A stretch of 64,000 nucleotides of DNA. Source: Anaerotignum sp. MB30-C6. GTDB lineage: Bacteria > Bacillota > Clostridia > Lachnospirales > Anaerotignaceae. Where the stretch lies: positions 186,001-250,000 of the forward strand of contig NZ_CP133078.1 of the NCBI RefSeq assembly GCF_030908465.1, written 5' to 3'. Shown in pieces: positions 53,042 through 61,893 of this stretch (its first letter is position 1; every line of letters begins with the position of its first letter). The notes under the pieces were generated by a model. It made no database searches. It had not been told where the DNA came from and worked only from the letters and a program-made list of their open reading frames with translations. Both the position numbers and the translations under genes were made by a program.

Positions 53042-53130
53042 AGGAATAGCCTTTTATATAATCCTCTTTATCAAATGAAAGGGGAAGAAACAAGACCTTA
53101 GTTGAAAGGTCACGAAGGGAGTTGTTGTTT

Positions 53131-53676
53131 ATGTTATATAACATCATCGGAAAGAACATTGACGTATGGGACAAGACAAAGGAATCTGTGGAGCACAAGA
53201 TGGATCGCATTGCGAAGTTATTCCCCGCAGATGCAGTAGCTACCATTACCTTGAGTCTGGAGAAGCTTGTTTCAACCGTAGAAGTGACGATTCCTATGAA
53301 CAAGAGAATGATTCGTGCAGAGGTAAGTGATGCAGACATGTTGGCTGCTTTGGATAAAGCGGTAGATATTCTGCAAAGTCAGGTAATTCGTTACAAAAAG
53401 CGTATGCTCACAAAAGTTCGCCAGAATGCCGAAAACTATATGGCTGAATATCAAACAATTTTAGTTCCAGAGGAAGAGTTAGACGAAGATCCACTGTACA
53501 AAATTGAAAGAGTGAAACATTTTGAAGTGAAGCCTATGGATGCCGAAGAGGCTGTTATGGAGATGGAGTTGATTGGGCATAACTTCTTTGTTTTCCGAAA
53601 CGGAGAAACAGATGAAGTCAATGTTGTCTATAAAAGAAAGAATGGTTCTTATGGTCTAATTGAGCCAGCGTTCTAA
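53131..53676 (+). CDS. hpf: Ribosome hibernation promoting factor (long form)
   Basis: This 181-residue protein joins 70S ribosomes into inactive 100S dimers in starved or stationary cells. The N-terminal ribosome-binding domain begins LYNIIGKNIDVWDKTKESVEHK, and the C-terminal dimerisation domain has the typical KHFEVKPMDAEEAVMEMELIGHNFFVF and YKRKNGSYGLIEP. This is the long (Firmicutes) form, not short E. coli HPF. The ATG at 53131 follows AAGGGAG. Its position after a DnaA/Spo0A box cluster is unusual. Confidence 0.95.
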   Translation: MLYNIIGKNIDVWDKTKESVEHKMDRIAKLFPADAVATITLSLEKLVSTVEVTIPMNKRMIRAEVSDADMLAALDKAVDILQSQVIRYKKRMLTKVRQNAENYMAEYQTILVPEEELDEDPLYKIERVKHFEVKPMDAEEAVMEMELIGHNFFVFRNGETDEVNVVYKRKNGSYGLIEPAF

Positions 53677-53686
53677 TGAAACCGAC

Positions 53687-53719
53687 AAAACAGGGGTGAT
53701 ATCTCATCCCTGTTTTTTA
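53687..53719 (+). terminator. Terminator of hpf
   Basis: AAAACAGGGGTGA and TCATCCCTGTTTT form a 13-bp stem (one G-T pair) with a four-base loop and TT tail. Confidence 0.85.
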
Positions 53720-53812
53720 TTGTGGGAAAGCTAGGGAATAAAAACTCGAATTCACTTTTGGTTTATGATATGATGAAGAACAGAAAGTTTGGGAATAGTA
53801 TGGAGGATGGGT

Positions 53813-54400
53813 ATGGCTAAGTTATATTTTAGATATGGTGTCATGGGCAGTTCAAAATCAGCCCAGGCCCTGATTACGAAGTTCAACTATGAGGAGCAAG
53901 GTATGCGTGTTTGGCTCCTTAAGCCAGCAAGAGATACAAGGGATGGTTTCAATATCATCCGCAGTCGCATAGGTCTAGAACAAGAAGGAGATGCCATTGA
54001 GGAGGATGTGGATTTGTTCGCCGTTTTTCAAGAGCGGGAGAAGGAATTTTATGAAGTTATTATTGTAGATGAGGCCCAGTTTTTAATGCCGGAGCAAGTA
54101 GAGCAGCTACGGGATATTGTGGATACCTATAATATTCCCGTGCTTTGCTTTGGGTTAAGGACGGATTTTCGCACAAAGCTTTTTCCTGGAAGTGCAAGGC
54201 TGTTAGAATTGGCAGATTCCATATCGGAGTTGAAAACCGTTTGTGCATGTGGCAAAAAGGCTACTGTAAACGCTAGGTTAGATCAGGAAGGCCACGTGAT
54301 TACCCAAGGAGAGCAGATATTCTTAGGTGGGAACGAAAGTTATCGTCCCATGTGCTATCGTTGTTGGAAAAAAGCAATTAAAAAGGAGGCAGAAGAATGA
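53813..54400 (+). CDS. tdk: Thymidine kinase
   Basis: This 195-residue enzyme phosphorylates thymidine for salvage. The P-loop is GVMGSSKSAQAL, Walker B is IIVDEAQFL, and the lasso/zinc region contains CACGKKATVNAR and YRPMCYRCW, four cysteines that would hold zinc. Length is typical of type II TK. The ATG at 53813 has GGAGG with 7 bases spacing. It overlaps the HD hydrolase gene by four bases (ATGA), so both are coupled. Salvage complements the ThyA route encoded earlier in the window. Confidence 0.94.
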   Translation: MAKLYFRYGVMGSSKSAQALITKFNYEEQGMRVWLLKPARDTRDGFNIIRSRIGLEQEGDAIEEDVDLFAVFQEREKEFYEVIIVDEAQFLMPEQVEQLRDIVDTYNIPVLCFGLRTDFRTKLFPGSARLLELADSISELKTVCACGKKATVNARLDQEGHVITQGEQIFLGGNESYRPMCYRCWKKAIKKEAEE

Positions 54401-54966
54401 CAGAGAAAGAATTTTTTGATTTCATAAATGTGGCAGAAAATTTGAAAAATAATACCCGTCATTCTGTCACAAGTAAGGGGAGGCCTGAAAGTGTGGCAGA
54501 GCATAGTTGGCGTGTTTCTTTGATGGCCCTTTTACTAGAAGATGAAATTTTAGATGCGGATTTTAACAAAATCATTCGAATGTGCATCCTACATGACTTA
54601 GGAGAGGCCATTACGGGAGATATTCCTTCATTTTTGAAAACTGAAGCAGACTCTGCCCACGAGGATAAAATGGTTTTTCGTTTGATGGATACCTTACCTC
54701 AGCCCCAAAGGGATAAGTTTGTGGCATTATTCCATGAAATGCTGGCGTTAAAGACTAAAGAAGCAAAAATTTATAAGGCTTTGGACAAGCTGGAGGCAGT
54801 GATTCAACATAATGAAGCACCCCTGTCCAGTTGGTTACCCCTTGAGTATGAATTAAACCAAACCTATGGAAGGGAAGAGGCGGAAAAAGCAGACCCTATT
54901 TTGAAGGACTTACGTTTGGCAGCGGTTGAGCATACTAAAAGAAAAATTGAAACAGAGCGTGCTTAA
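54397..54966 (+). CDS. HD-domain hydrolase (5'-nucleotidase-like)
   Basis: This 189-residue protein has an HD domain: SVAEHSWRVS (His36), CILHDLGEAITGDIPSF (His66-Asp67) and a later Asp in KALDKLEAVIQHN. The pattern is that of the YfbR/HDDC2 group, which dephosphorylates deoxynucleoside 5'-monophosphates. Overlap with tdk by four bases suggests a role in thymidine or deoxynucleotide balance; that role is inferred from context. Confidence 0.87.
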   Translation: MTEKEFFDFINVAENLKNNTRHSVTSKGRPESVAEHSWRVSLMALLLEDEILDADFNKIIRMCILHDLGEAITGDIPSFLKTEADSAHEDKMVFRLMDTLPQPQRDKFVALFHEMLALKTKEAKIYKALDKLEAVIQHNEAPLSSWLPLEYELNQTYGREEAEKADPILKDLRLAAVEHTKRKIETERA

Positions 54967-54992
54967 ACCCGAAAATGGGGAGGTTGTATTTT

Positions 54993-56339
54993 ATGAAAGA
55001 GGCGTCTAAAAAAACTTTACGCTTATCTAACTTACAAATCGTTGCAATGGGATATTTCTTAGTTGCAGCGGTGGGTACGGGTTTGCTTTTAATGCCCGTT
55101 TCCTCCGCTCAGGGGAACACCACCCTTTTGCAAGCAATGTTTACGGCGGTTTCAGCATCCTGTGTAACAGGGCTTGTGGTTGTAGATACCAGTACCCACT
55201 GGTCTTTGTTTGGCCAGATTGTTATATTGCTCCTGATTCAGATTGGTGGAATGGGCTTTATGACTATTGGCATACGGTTTATGTTATTAATGCGACACAA
55301 GATTAGTTTGCGTGAGCGTGAGGTAATGGTGGAAAGTATTAATGCCAGTCAATTAGGGGGAATTCTTAACTTAACAAAAAAAATTGTGGCGGGCACCCTT
55401 ATGGTAGAAGGGGTGGGTGCCATACTGTTGTCTTTTCGCTTTATTCCCGAATTTGGTTTTGGTAAGGGTTTGTTTTACAGTGTGTTTCATTCCATCTCTG
55501 CATTTTGTAACGCTGGGTTTGATTTAATGGGGCAGAAAGCACCTTTTAGTTCCTTGGTTACTTATTACGATGACATTTTGGTGAATGTTACAGTAATTTC
55601 TCTGATTGTTATTGGTGGCATTGGATTTTTGGTTTGGGATGATGTTTATCGTTGTCGCTTAAAATGGAAAAAGTATCGTTTGCATACGAAAATTGTTCTG
55701 GCCAGTTCCGCAACTATGGTTTTTGGCGGTGCCCTTCTATTTTTCATTCTGGAAAGCTCTGTGACAGGAGCTGGGATGGGTCTAAAAGATCGGACCTTAA
55801 CGGCCTTATTTCAGTCCGTTACTTGTAGAACGGCAGGGTTTAATACGGTGGATACAGGTGGCTTGAGTGAAGGCAGTAAAATTTTATCTATGATATTGAT
55901 GTTTATTGGTGGTAGCCCAGGCTCAACAGCAGGGGGTATCAAAACCACAACCATTACTGTTTTAACATTATATATGATTGCAGGAGCAAGGCGAACGGGC
56001 GGAGCCACTATTTTTGGCAGAACCCTGGAGATGGATGCCCTGCAAAAGGCCGTATCTATTTTCACAATTAACCTTGGCCTCGTTGTGTTGGGAACGTTAT
56101 TCATTTGTGCTGTCCAGCCATTATCGAGCACAGATATATTATTTGAGGTTTTTTCAGCCATGGGCACTGTTGGTATGTCCACAGGAATCACAAGGGAATT
56201 AACTACAGTTTCTGCTTATATGATTACCCTTTTGATGTTTTTAGGGCGTGTGGGCAGTGTATCTTTGGCAACGGCATTATTGGAAAAAAAGGCTAGACCG
56301 CCAATTACGTTACCTACGGAGAAAATTTTGATTGGATAA
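54993..56339 (+). CDS. ktrB: Potassium uptake channel subunit KtrB (Trk/Ktr family)
   Basis: This 448-residue protein has the four-fold membrane-pore-membrane layout of Trk/Ktr ion translocators. Selectivity-filter glycines are seen in SASCVTGLVVVDT, HSISAFCNAGFDL, SVTCRTAGFNTVD and FSAMGTVGMSTGI. The gating loop GGSPGSTAGGIKTTT is also complete. It forms the K+ channel, gated by KtrA encoded next. The ATG at 54993 has GGGGAGG 9 bases upstream; an upstream frame start lacks this. It is probably in one operon with tdk and the HD gene. Confidence 0.94.
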   Translation: MKEASKKTLRLSNLQIVAMGYFLVAAVGTGLLLMPVSSAQGNTTLLQAMFTAVSASCVTGLVVVDTSTHWSLFGQIVILLLIQIGGMGFMTIGIRFMLLMRHKISLREREVMVESINASQLGGILNLTKKIVAGTLMVEGVGAILLSFRFIPEFGFGKGLFYSVFHSISAFCNAGFDLMGQKAPFSSLVTYYDDILVNVTVISLIVIGGIGFLVWDDVYRCRLKWKKYRLHTKIVLASSATMVFGGALLFFILESSVTGAGMGLKDRTLTALFQSVTCRTAGFNTVDTGGLSEGSKILSMILMFIGGSPGSTAGGIKTTTITVLTLYMIAGARRTGGATIFGRTLEMDALQKAVSIFTINLGLVVLGTLFICAVQPLSSTDILFEVFSAMGTVGMSTGITRELTTVSAYMITLLMFLGRVGSVSLATALLEKKARPPITLPTEKILIG

Positions 56340-56349
56340 AGGTGAGAGT

Positions 56350-56994
56350 ATGAAATCATTTTTAATCATTGGTATGGGATCCTTCGGTCATCACTTGTGC
56401 CGGAGTTTTGCAGGAAAAGATTGTGAAATCATGATTGTAGATCAGAATCAGGATAATTTGGAAGATATGCTTCGCTATGTTACCAGTGCCAAGATTGGGG
56501 ACTGTACAAACCCCGAGGTGTTACGCAGCTTTGATGTTGCATCCTTCGATGCTTGCTTTGTCTGCATGGGAACAAATTTTCAAAACAGTTTGCAGATTAC
56601 CAGTTTATTAAAAGAACTGGGGGCGAAAAAGGTTTATAGCAAAGCCGATGAGGACATACAAGCCAAGTTTTTGTTGCGCAATGGAGCCGACGAGGTGATT
56701 TATCCTGAAAAGGATGGGGCAGAGCGTATTACCATTCGAGCAAGCTCGGATAATATTTTTGATTGTATTGAAATTTCCAATGATTTTTATATTATGGAGA
56801 TTCAGCCCCTGCCCGAATGGATTGGAAAAACCATTCGTCAGTTGGACTTTAGAAATAAATACCATATGAATATCATGGCGACAAAAATAGGGCAACAGAT
56901 TTACCCTATGCCCGGTGTAGACCATGCCTTTCGTGAGGAGGAGCATCTTATGGTGTTGGGGCATGTGGATGACATACGAAAGGCGATTAAATAG
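56350..56994 (+). CDS. ktrA: Potassium uptake regulatory subunit KtrA (RCK protein)
   Basis: This 214-residue cytoplasmic protein has an N-terminal Rossmann RCK_N domain with IIGMGSFGHHLCR and an acidic residue at the end of strand two (IMIVDQ), then an RCK_C domain (FYIMEIQPLPEWIGKTI). It forms an octameric gating ring that opens KtrB on binding ATP. The ATG at 56350 follows AAAGGTGAG, 10 bases after ktrB. Paired gene order supports the assignment. Confidence 0.93.
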   Translation: MKSFLIIGMGSFGHHLCRSFAGKDCEIMIVDQNQDNLEDMLRYVTSAKIGDCTNPEVLRSFDVASFDACFVCMGTNFQNSLQITSLLKELGAKKVYSKADEDIQAKFLLRNGADEVIYPEKDGAERITIRASSDNIFDCIEISNDFYIMEIQPLPEWIGKTIRQLDFRNKYHMNIMATKIGQQIYPMPGVDHAFREEEHLMVLGHVDDIRKAIK

Positions 56995-57138
56995 GGTTCG
57001 AAACTGACATTTTAAAACGCAAGTCCCATTGGTTGTGAAACGGTGTTTTTTCAACCTTTGTTGGAACATTTCGTGAAAAAGACCGTCTAAAAAAGGGTAC
57101 ATTTCCATTATTTTTATAGAGTTTACGGAAGGATTTGC

Positions 57139-57202
57139 TATAAAATTTAAATCTTTGTTAAGAACCCCCGAATCAGGTAAATTATCCTTGCCTACGGGGG
57201 TA
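57139..57202 (+). promoter_or_regulatory. Candidate secA promoter and leader hairpin
   Basis: TATAAA at 57139-57144 is preceded by TGC, an extended -10 pattern without a clear -35. In the resulting leader, ACCCCCG and CGGGGGT (about 57164-57202) close a hairpin with an inner AGG/CCT. No T-run follows the hairpin, so it may be a regulatory leader rather than a terminator. Confidence 0.4.
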
Positions 57203-57275
57203 TTCTAATGTTAAACTATGATAATGTAATAGTCTGCCTACTTTTGGGGCAGCAAGAAAGAATGAGGTGGACCAG

Positions 57276-59849
57276 ATGGGTTTTTTAGAAAAAATATTTG
57301 GCAGTTATAGCGAGAAAGAGATCAAACGCATTACGCCAATTGTAAAGAAGATCGAAGGGTTAGCTCCTCAATATGAGAATCTGACAGATGAAGAATTGAG
57401 AGGGAAAACACAAGAATTCAAAGATAGATTGGCGAAGGGCGAAACTTTGGATGACTTACTGCCTGAAGCATATGCAGTTGTGCGTGAAGCAGCTTCCCGC
57501 CCCCATGTACTAAATATGCGTCACTTCCCTGTGCAGTTAATGGGTGGTATCGTAATGCACCAGGGACGTATCGCAGAGATGAGAACGGGTGAAGGTAAAA
57601 CGTTGGTGGCAACTTTGCCTGCATATTTAAATGCACTGGAAGGCAAGGGTGTTCATGTTATTACAGTAAACGATTACTTGGCACAGCGTGACTCTGAGTG
57701 GATGGGTGAAGTGTTCCGTTTTCTTGGCTTAAGTGTAGGCTGTATTTTAAACGGCTTAGACAATGAAGAAAGACGAGCGGCATATGCTTGTGATATTACC
57801 TATGGAACCAATAACGAATTTGGATTTGACTATCTGCGTGACAACATGGTGGTTCGAAAAGAGAGCATGGTACAAAGAGAGCTACACTTTTCTATCATCG
57901 ACGAGGTTGACTCCGTTTTGATCGATGAGGCTAGAACGCCTTTGATTATTTCCGGTAGTGGCTCCAAATCCACGGATATGTACCGTGTTGCGGATATTTT
58001 TGTAAAACAGCTGAAAAAAGGCCGCATTTTGAACGAAGAAGAAGCAATGAACCCCCTGTTAAAAGAAGAATTGCAAGAAGAAGGGGACTTTGTTTTAGAT
58101 GAAAAAGCCAAGTCTGTTGTGTTGACACAAGAGGGTGTGGAAAAGGCAGAGAAATTCTTCTCTGTGGAAAACCTTTCTGACCCTGAAAACTTGGAGTTAC
58201 AGCATCACATCAACAACGCCCTCAAAGCAAATTACAATATGCATTTGGATAAAGACTATGTTATTGCAGAAGGCGAAATTGTCATTGTAGATGAATTTAC
58301 AGGCCGTATGATGCCAGGCAGACGTTATTCCGATGGTTTGCACCAGGCAATTGAAGCAAAGGAAAATGTACAGGTAAGAAGGGAAAGCAAAACCCTTGCT
58401 ACCATTACGTTCCAGAACTACTTCAATAAGTACAAGAAAAAAGCTGGGATGACTGGTACTGCTAAAACAGAGGAAGAAGAATTCCGTAATATCTATGGCA
58501 TGGACGTTGTGGAAATCCCCACAAACAGAACCGTACAAAGAAAAGACGCACAGGACGTGGTTTATCGTACTGAAGCTGGAAAATTCCGTGCGGTTGTAAA
58601 AGAGATTGCGGAGGCCTATGAAAAGGGACAACCTGTTTTGGTTGGTACCGTAACCATTGATAAGTCTGAAGAATTAAGCAAGCTTTTGAAAAGAGAGGGT
58701 ATTAAGCATCAGGTTTTGAATGCCAAATATCACGCACAGGAGGCGGAAATAGTTTCCCTTGCTGGGCAAAAGGGTGCCGTAACCATTGCCACCAACATGG
58801 CGGGCCGTGGTACGGATATTAAATTGGGCGAAGGTGTGGCTGAAATTGGTGGTTTAAAAATCATCGGTACAGAAAGACATGAGTCCAGACGTATTGATAA
58901 CCAGTTGCGTGGTCGTGCCGGTCGTCAGGGTGACCCTGGTGATTCTCGTTTCTATATATCTTTGGAAGATGATTTAATGCGTTTATTCGGCTCTGAAAGA
59001 ACAATGAAATTGGTTGATGCTATGGGTATGAGCGAAGATGAGCCCATTGAAGCGGGTATGCTGACAAAGGCAATCGAAAATGCTCAGAAAAAGGTGGAGG
59101 GTAACAACTTTGCCATCCGTAAGCATTTGCTGGAATACGATCAGGTTATGAATGAACAGCGTGAAATTATTTATGGCGAACGTCGTCGTGTTTTATACGG
59201 TGAAGATTTGAGAGATAGTATCATTGGCATGATTGGTCAGGTTGTAGGACGTTGTGTTGATGCCCATATGGGAGATGAACAATTGCCTGAAGATTGGGAT
59301 ATGGCATCTTTTAGCGAACATTTTGCCGCTATCATTCCCGTTGGCAAGGTGAACATCAAAGAAGAAGCCTTGACGGAAATGACCAAGGATAAGTTAAAAG
59401 AAAACCTGACAAAGCTTGGTCAGCAGTTATATGAAATGAAAGAAAAGGAAATTGGCGAAGCAGAACGTATGCGTGAATTGGAACGAGTGATTATGCTTCG
59501 TGTCATTGACCAGAAATGGATGGATCATATCGATGAGATGGACCGTATGCGTCAAGGTATTGGCTTACACGCATATGCCCAGAGAGATCCCTTAATGGAA
59601 TATAAATTTGCCGCATACGATATGTTTGATGAGTTAAGCCGTAATATTCAGGAAGACACTTTGAAGATTTTGTATCGTATTCGTATTCAAACAGAAGTGA
59701 AACGAGAAGAAGTTGAACAGCCTATGTTTACAAACAAGGATGATTCTGCAGTAAAGCAGCCCAAAAAACGTAAGGAAGAAAAGGTAGGACGTAATGATCC
59801 TTGCCCTTGCGGCAGTGGCAAAAAATACAAACAGTGCTGCGGTAGATAA
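57276..59849 (+). CDS. secA: Preprotein translocase ATPase SecA
   Basis: This 857-residue motor pushes preproteins through SecYEG. Motifs in order: [11 protein letters not shown] (Walker A), [19 protein letters not shown] (DEAD-like), preprotein-binding domain, [21 protein letters not shown] (Arg finger region) and the helical wing/scaffold. It ends with a C-terminal SEC-C zinc motif [15 protein letters not shown], which binds zinc and SecB or ribosomes. Length is normal. The start is ATG 57276 after GAGGTGG; the upstream GTG was not used. It is followed by a C39-type peptidase-like gene. Confidence 0.97.
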   Translation: MGFLEKIFGSYSEKEIKRITPIVKKIEGLAPQYENLTDEELRGKTQEFKDRLAKGETLDDLLPEAYAVVREAASRPHVLNMRHFPVQLMGGIVMHQGRIAEMRTGEGKTLVATLPAYLNALEGKGVHVITVNDYLAQRDSEWMGEVFRFLGLSVGCILNGLDNEERRAAYACDITYGTNNEFGFDYLRDNMVVRKESMVQRELHFSIIDEVDSVLIDEARTPLIISGSGSKSTDMYRVADIFVKQLKKGRILNEEEAMNPLLKEELQEEGDFVLDEKAKSVVLTQEGVEKAEKFFSVENLSDPENLELQHHINNALKANYNMHLDKDYVIAEGEIVIVDEFTGRMMPGRRYSDGLHQAIEAKENVQVRRESKTLATITFQNYFNKYKKKAGMTGTAKTEEEEFRNIYGMDVVEIPTNRTVQRKDAQDVVYRTEAGKFRAVVKEIAEAYEKGQPVLVGTVTIDKSEELSKLLKREGIKHQVLNAKYHAQEAEIVSLAGQKGAVTIATNMAGRGTDIKLGEGVAEIGGLKIIGTERHESRRIDNQLRGRAGRQGDPGDSRFYISLEDDLMRLFGSERTMKLVDAMGMSEDEPIEAGMLTKAIENAQKKVEGNNFAIRKHLLEYDQVMNEQREIIYGERRRVLYGEDLRDSIIGMIGQVVGRCVDAHMGDEQLPEDWDMASFSEHFAAIIPVGKVNIKEEALTEMTKDKLKENLTKLGQQLYEMKEKEIGEAERMRELERVIMLRVIDQKWMDHIDEMDRMRQGIGLHAYAQRDPLMEYKFAAYDMFDELSRNIQEDTLKILYRIRIQTEVKREEVEQPMFTNKDDSAVKQPKKRKEEKVGRNDPCPCGSGKKYKQCCGR

Positions 59850-59874
59850 TAAAAAACCAGTTTGGAGGGATCAT

Positions 59875-60489
59875 ATGAATAAAATCATAGAAATACCCTT
59901 CGCCATACCTTTTTATACCCAAAGGGTGACAGAGGAAAGTTGGGAGACAGATGGTTTTTTTGATTTTCGAGAAGGCCTTTGTTGGCAGATGAAAGGCTGT
60001 GGCATTGCATCGTTTCGGATGATCATTGACGGTTTTTTGCAAAAAGAGGGAAAGCCTTGTTGCGAAAGACAGGGAACAATGGTTCACAAAGGCCTTACTC
60101 AAGGGGCTTATAAGCCGGGTGTTGGTTGGATTCATCAAGGGCTGGCAGATATGTCGGCAGACTATGGCCTTGTGGGTATTGCCCACAGAGGGAAGGATGC
60201 CTGGGATATGGTAGAAGCAATTATGGAGGGAATGCCCTGTATCATTTCTGTCTCCCCCAGATTTGCTGGGGGCAAGCCTGATGAAGACGGCAATATTTCT
60301 CCAAAAGGTGGCCATTTGGTGGTAGCTTACGGTTGTGAACTAGATGGGGAAGGAAAGCCAGTGGCTTTTTTGGTCCATCATCCTTCCTGCTTTTTAGAAA
60401 ATAACTGGGCGGCTCATTGGGTTTCCATGGAGGAATTTGAGGCGTCGTTTTCAGGAAATTATATTTCTTTTCATAAAGCAGAAAAATAA
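59875..60489 (+). CDS. C39-like (Peptidase_C39_2) cysteine peptidase-type protein
   Basis: This 204-residue protein resembles the Peptidase_C39_2 group. The candidate catalytic Cys is in MKGCGIASFRMIID, the His in GGHLVVAYGCEL, and an acid residue lies further on. No signal peptide or membrane span was seen, so it would be cytoplasmic unless another export route is used. The ATG at 59875 follows GGAGGG with 5-6 bases spacing, 25 bases after secA, so it is probably cotranscribed with secA. The substrate is unknown; the assignment rests on the pattern of Cys and His only. Confidence 0.7.
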   Translation: MNKIIEIPFAIPFYTQRVTEESWETDGFFDFREGLCWQMKGCGIASFRMIIDGFLQKEGKPCCERQGTMVHKGLTQGAYKPGVGWIHQGLADMSADYGLVGIAHRGKDAWDMVEAIMEGMPCIISVSPRFAGGKPDEDGNISPKGGHLVVAYGCELDGEGKPVAFLVHHPSCFLENNWAAHWVSMEEFEASFSGNYISFHKAEK

Positions 60490-60623
60490 CTTTGGATACA
60501 ACGTTATGTTTATCAATATAAATTTGGCTTGTGACAAATACGGATTAAGACCGTAAATTTTATGGATTGCTTTTTCTAGCGAGTAAAAATGTATATTTTT
60601 TCTGATAAAGTTTCGGTCATGCC

Positions 60624-60742
60624 TTTTCAAAACTGCACCGGCCAAGACAGGCCGGCTGCAAACTTGCTAGCTTTTGCAAAGCAAAAGTGCTTGACTCGCT
60701 TGCAGGGGGAGGGACAGAGTCCCCGGAATCCGTAGTTTTCAT
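60624..60742 (+). repeat. GC-rich multi-hairpin element upstream of prfB
   Basis: This stretch is clearly more GC-rich than its surroundings. It contains CCGGCC..GGCCGG, an outer CTGCAA..TTGCAG helix enclosing AGCTTTTGC..GCAAAAGtGCT, a GGGAC..GTCCC hairpin, and an outer AAAACT..AGTTTT pairing that closes the whole module. It has the look of a dispersed MITE-like or structured-RNA repeat of gut Clostridia. Only one copy is seen in the window, so mobility is not shown. The rest of the 288-base gap 60490-60777 holds no gene. Confidence 0.5.
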
Positions 60743-60777
60743 GGCTATAAATTCAATTTAAAGGAGTTGATTTTTAC

Positions 60778-61882
60778 ATGTTCGAGTTAGAACAGATCCG
60801 TCTTGGGCTCACTGCTTACGACGAAAAATTAGAGGAAATGGGGGCTTCACTTTGACGTCGCTGGCGCCAGAGAGAAGATCATGGAATTAGAGGAGCTTTC
60901 CGCAGACCCCGAATTTTGGGGAGATTTGGAAAAGAGCCAAAAAACATTGCAACAGTTAAAAGCATTGAAAACAAAGGTTGGTAAATACGAAACTTTAATT
61001 ACCACCTACGAAGATATCCTGACCTTAATCGAAATGGGTATGGAGGAACAGGATGATAGCGTTTATGAAGAAGTAAAGGCTATGCGTGAAACCTTTGAGC
61101 AGGAATATGAAGAACTTCATATTTCCACAATGCTTGATGGTGAATATGACCGAAACAATGCCATTGTAACCCTTCATGCAGGTACTGGTGGTACTGAGGC
61201 TTGCGACTGGACCAATATGCTACTGCGTATGTATAACAAATGGGCGGCTAAAGCAGGCTATGAGGTGGAAATTTTGGATATGCTGGATGGGGATGAAGCG
61301 GGTGTAAAATCCGTTACCATTCAGGTGAATGGGGAAAATGCCTATGGTTATTTAAAATCGGAAAAAGGCATCCACCGCTTGGTTCGTGTTTCACCCTTCG
61401 ACAGCTCAGGCAGAAGACATACTTCCTTTGCATCTTGCGATGTAATGCCTGAAATCGAAAATGACAATGAAATCGAAGTAAAAGCCGATGATATTCGTAT
61501 TGACACCTACCGTGCCAGTGGTGCAGGTGGCCAGCACGTGAATAAAACTTCTTCAGCTATCCGTATTACGCACTTCCCTACGGGAGTTGTGGTACAGTGT
61601 CAGGATGAGCGAAGCCAGTTCAGCAATAAGGAAAGAGCTTTTAAAATGTTGAAAAGTAAACTCCTTGCTTTGAAACTGGAAGAACAGATGCAAAAGCTTG
61701 CTGAAATTCGAGGGGATGTTAAAGAAATTGGTTGGGGCAGTCAGATTCGTTCTTACGTGTTTATGCCCTATACTATGGTAAAAGATCATCGTACCAGCGA
61801 AGAAACAGGTAATGTAGGTGCTGTAATGGATGGGGAAATTGATAACTTTATCAGTGCGTATCTTGCTTGGATTCATAGCTAA
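60778..61882 (+). CDS. prfB: Peptide chain release factor 2, with programmed +1 frameshift
   Basis: Release factor 2 recognises UGA and UAA. The gene begins at ATG 60778 with AAGGAG upstream, reads 25 codons to CTT followed by in-frame TGA (60853-60855), and continues in the +1 frame from GAC at 60854. The joined product is about 367 residues, the family length. The stop-recognition motif VRVSPFDSSGRRHTSF and the GGQ loop GAGGQHVNKTSSA are present. The frameshift lets RF2 regulate its own synthesis by competing with shifting. It is followed after 11 bases by a pseudouridine synthase gene. Confidence 0.97.
60850..60856 (+). other. Programmed +1 frameshift site of prfB (CTT TGA C)
   Basis: The site CTTTGAC matches the conserved RF2 shift site. 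A GGGGG block (60840-60844) upstream can pair with 16S rRNA as the internal stimulatory Shine-Dalgarno, although at a slightly longer distance than the usual AGGGGG-TAT-CTT. Confidence 0.93.
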
Positions 61883-61893
61883 AGGAGAGAGCC

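Noticed and set aside
52562-53130. Chromosomal replication origin (oriC) as a firm call
   Set aside because: DnaA boxes and AT-rich DNA are present, but dnaA, dnaN or rpmH are not adjacent and there is no change in gene direction, so it is kept as a finding only.
52562-53130. raiA-type structured RNA upstream of hpf
   Set aside because: The stretch upstream of hpf is AT-rich with T- and A-runs and no stable multi-helix structure that I could see.
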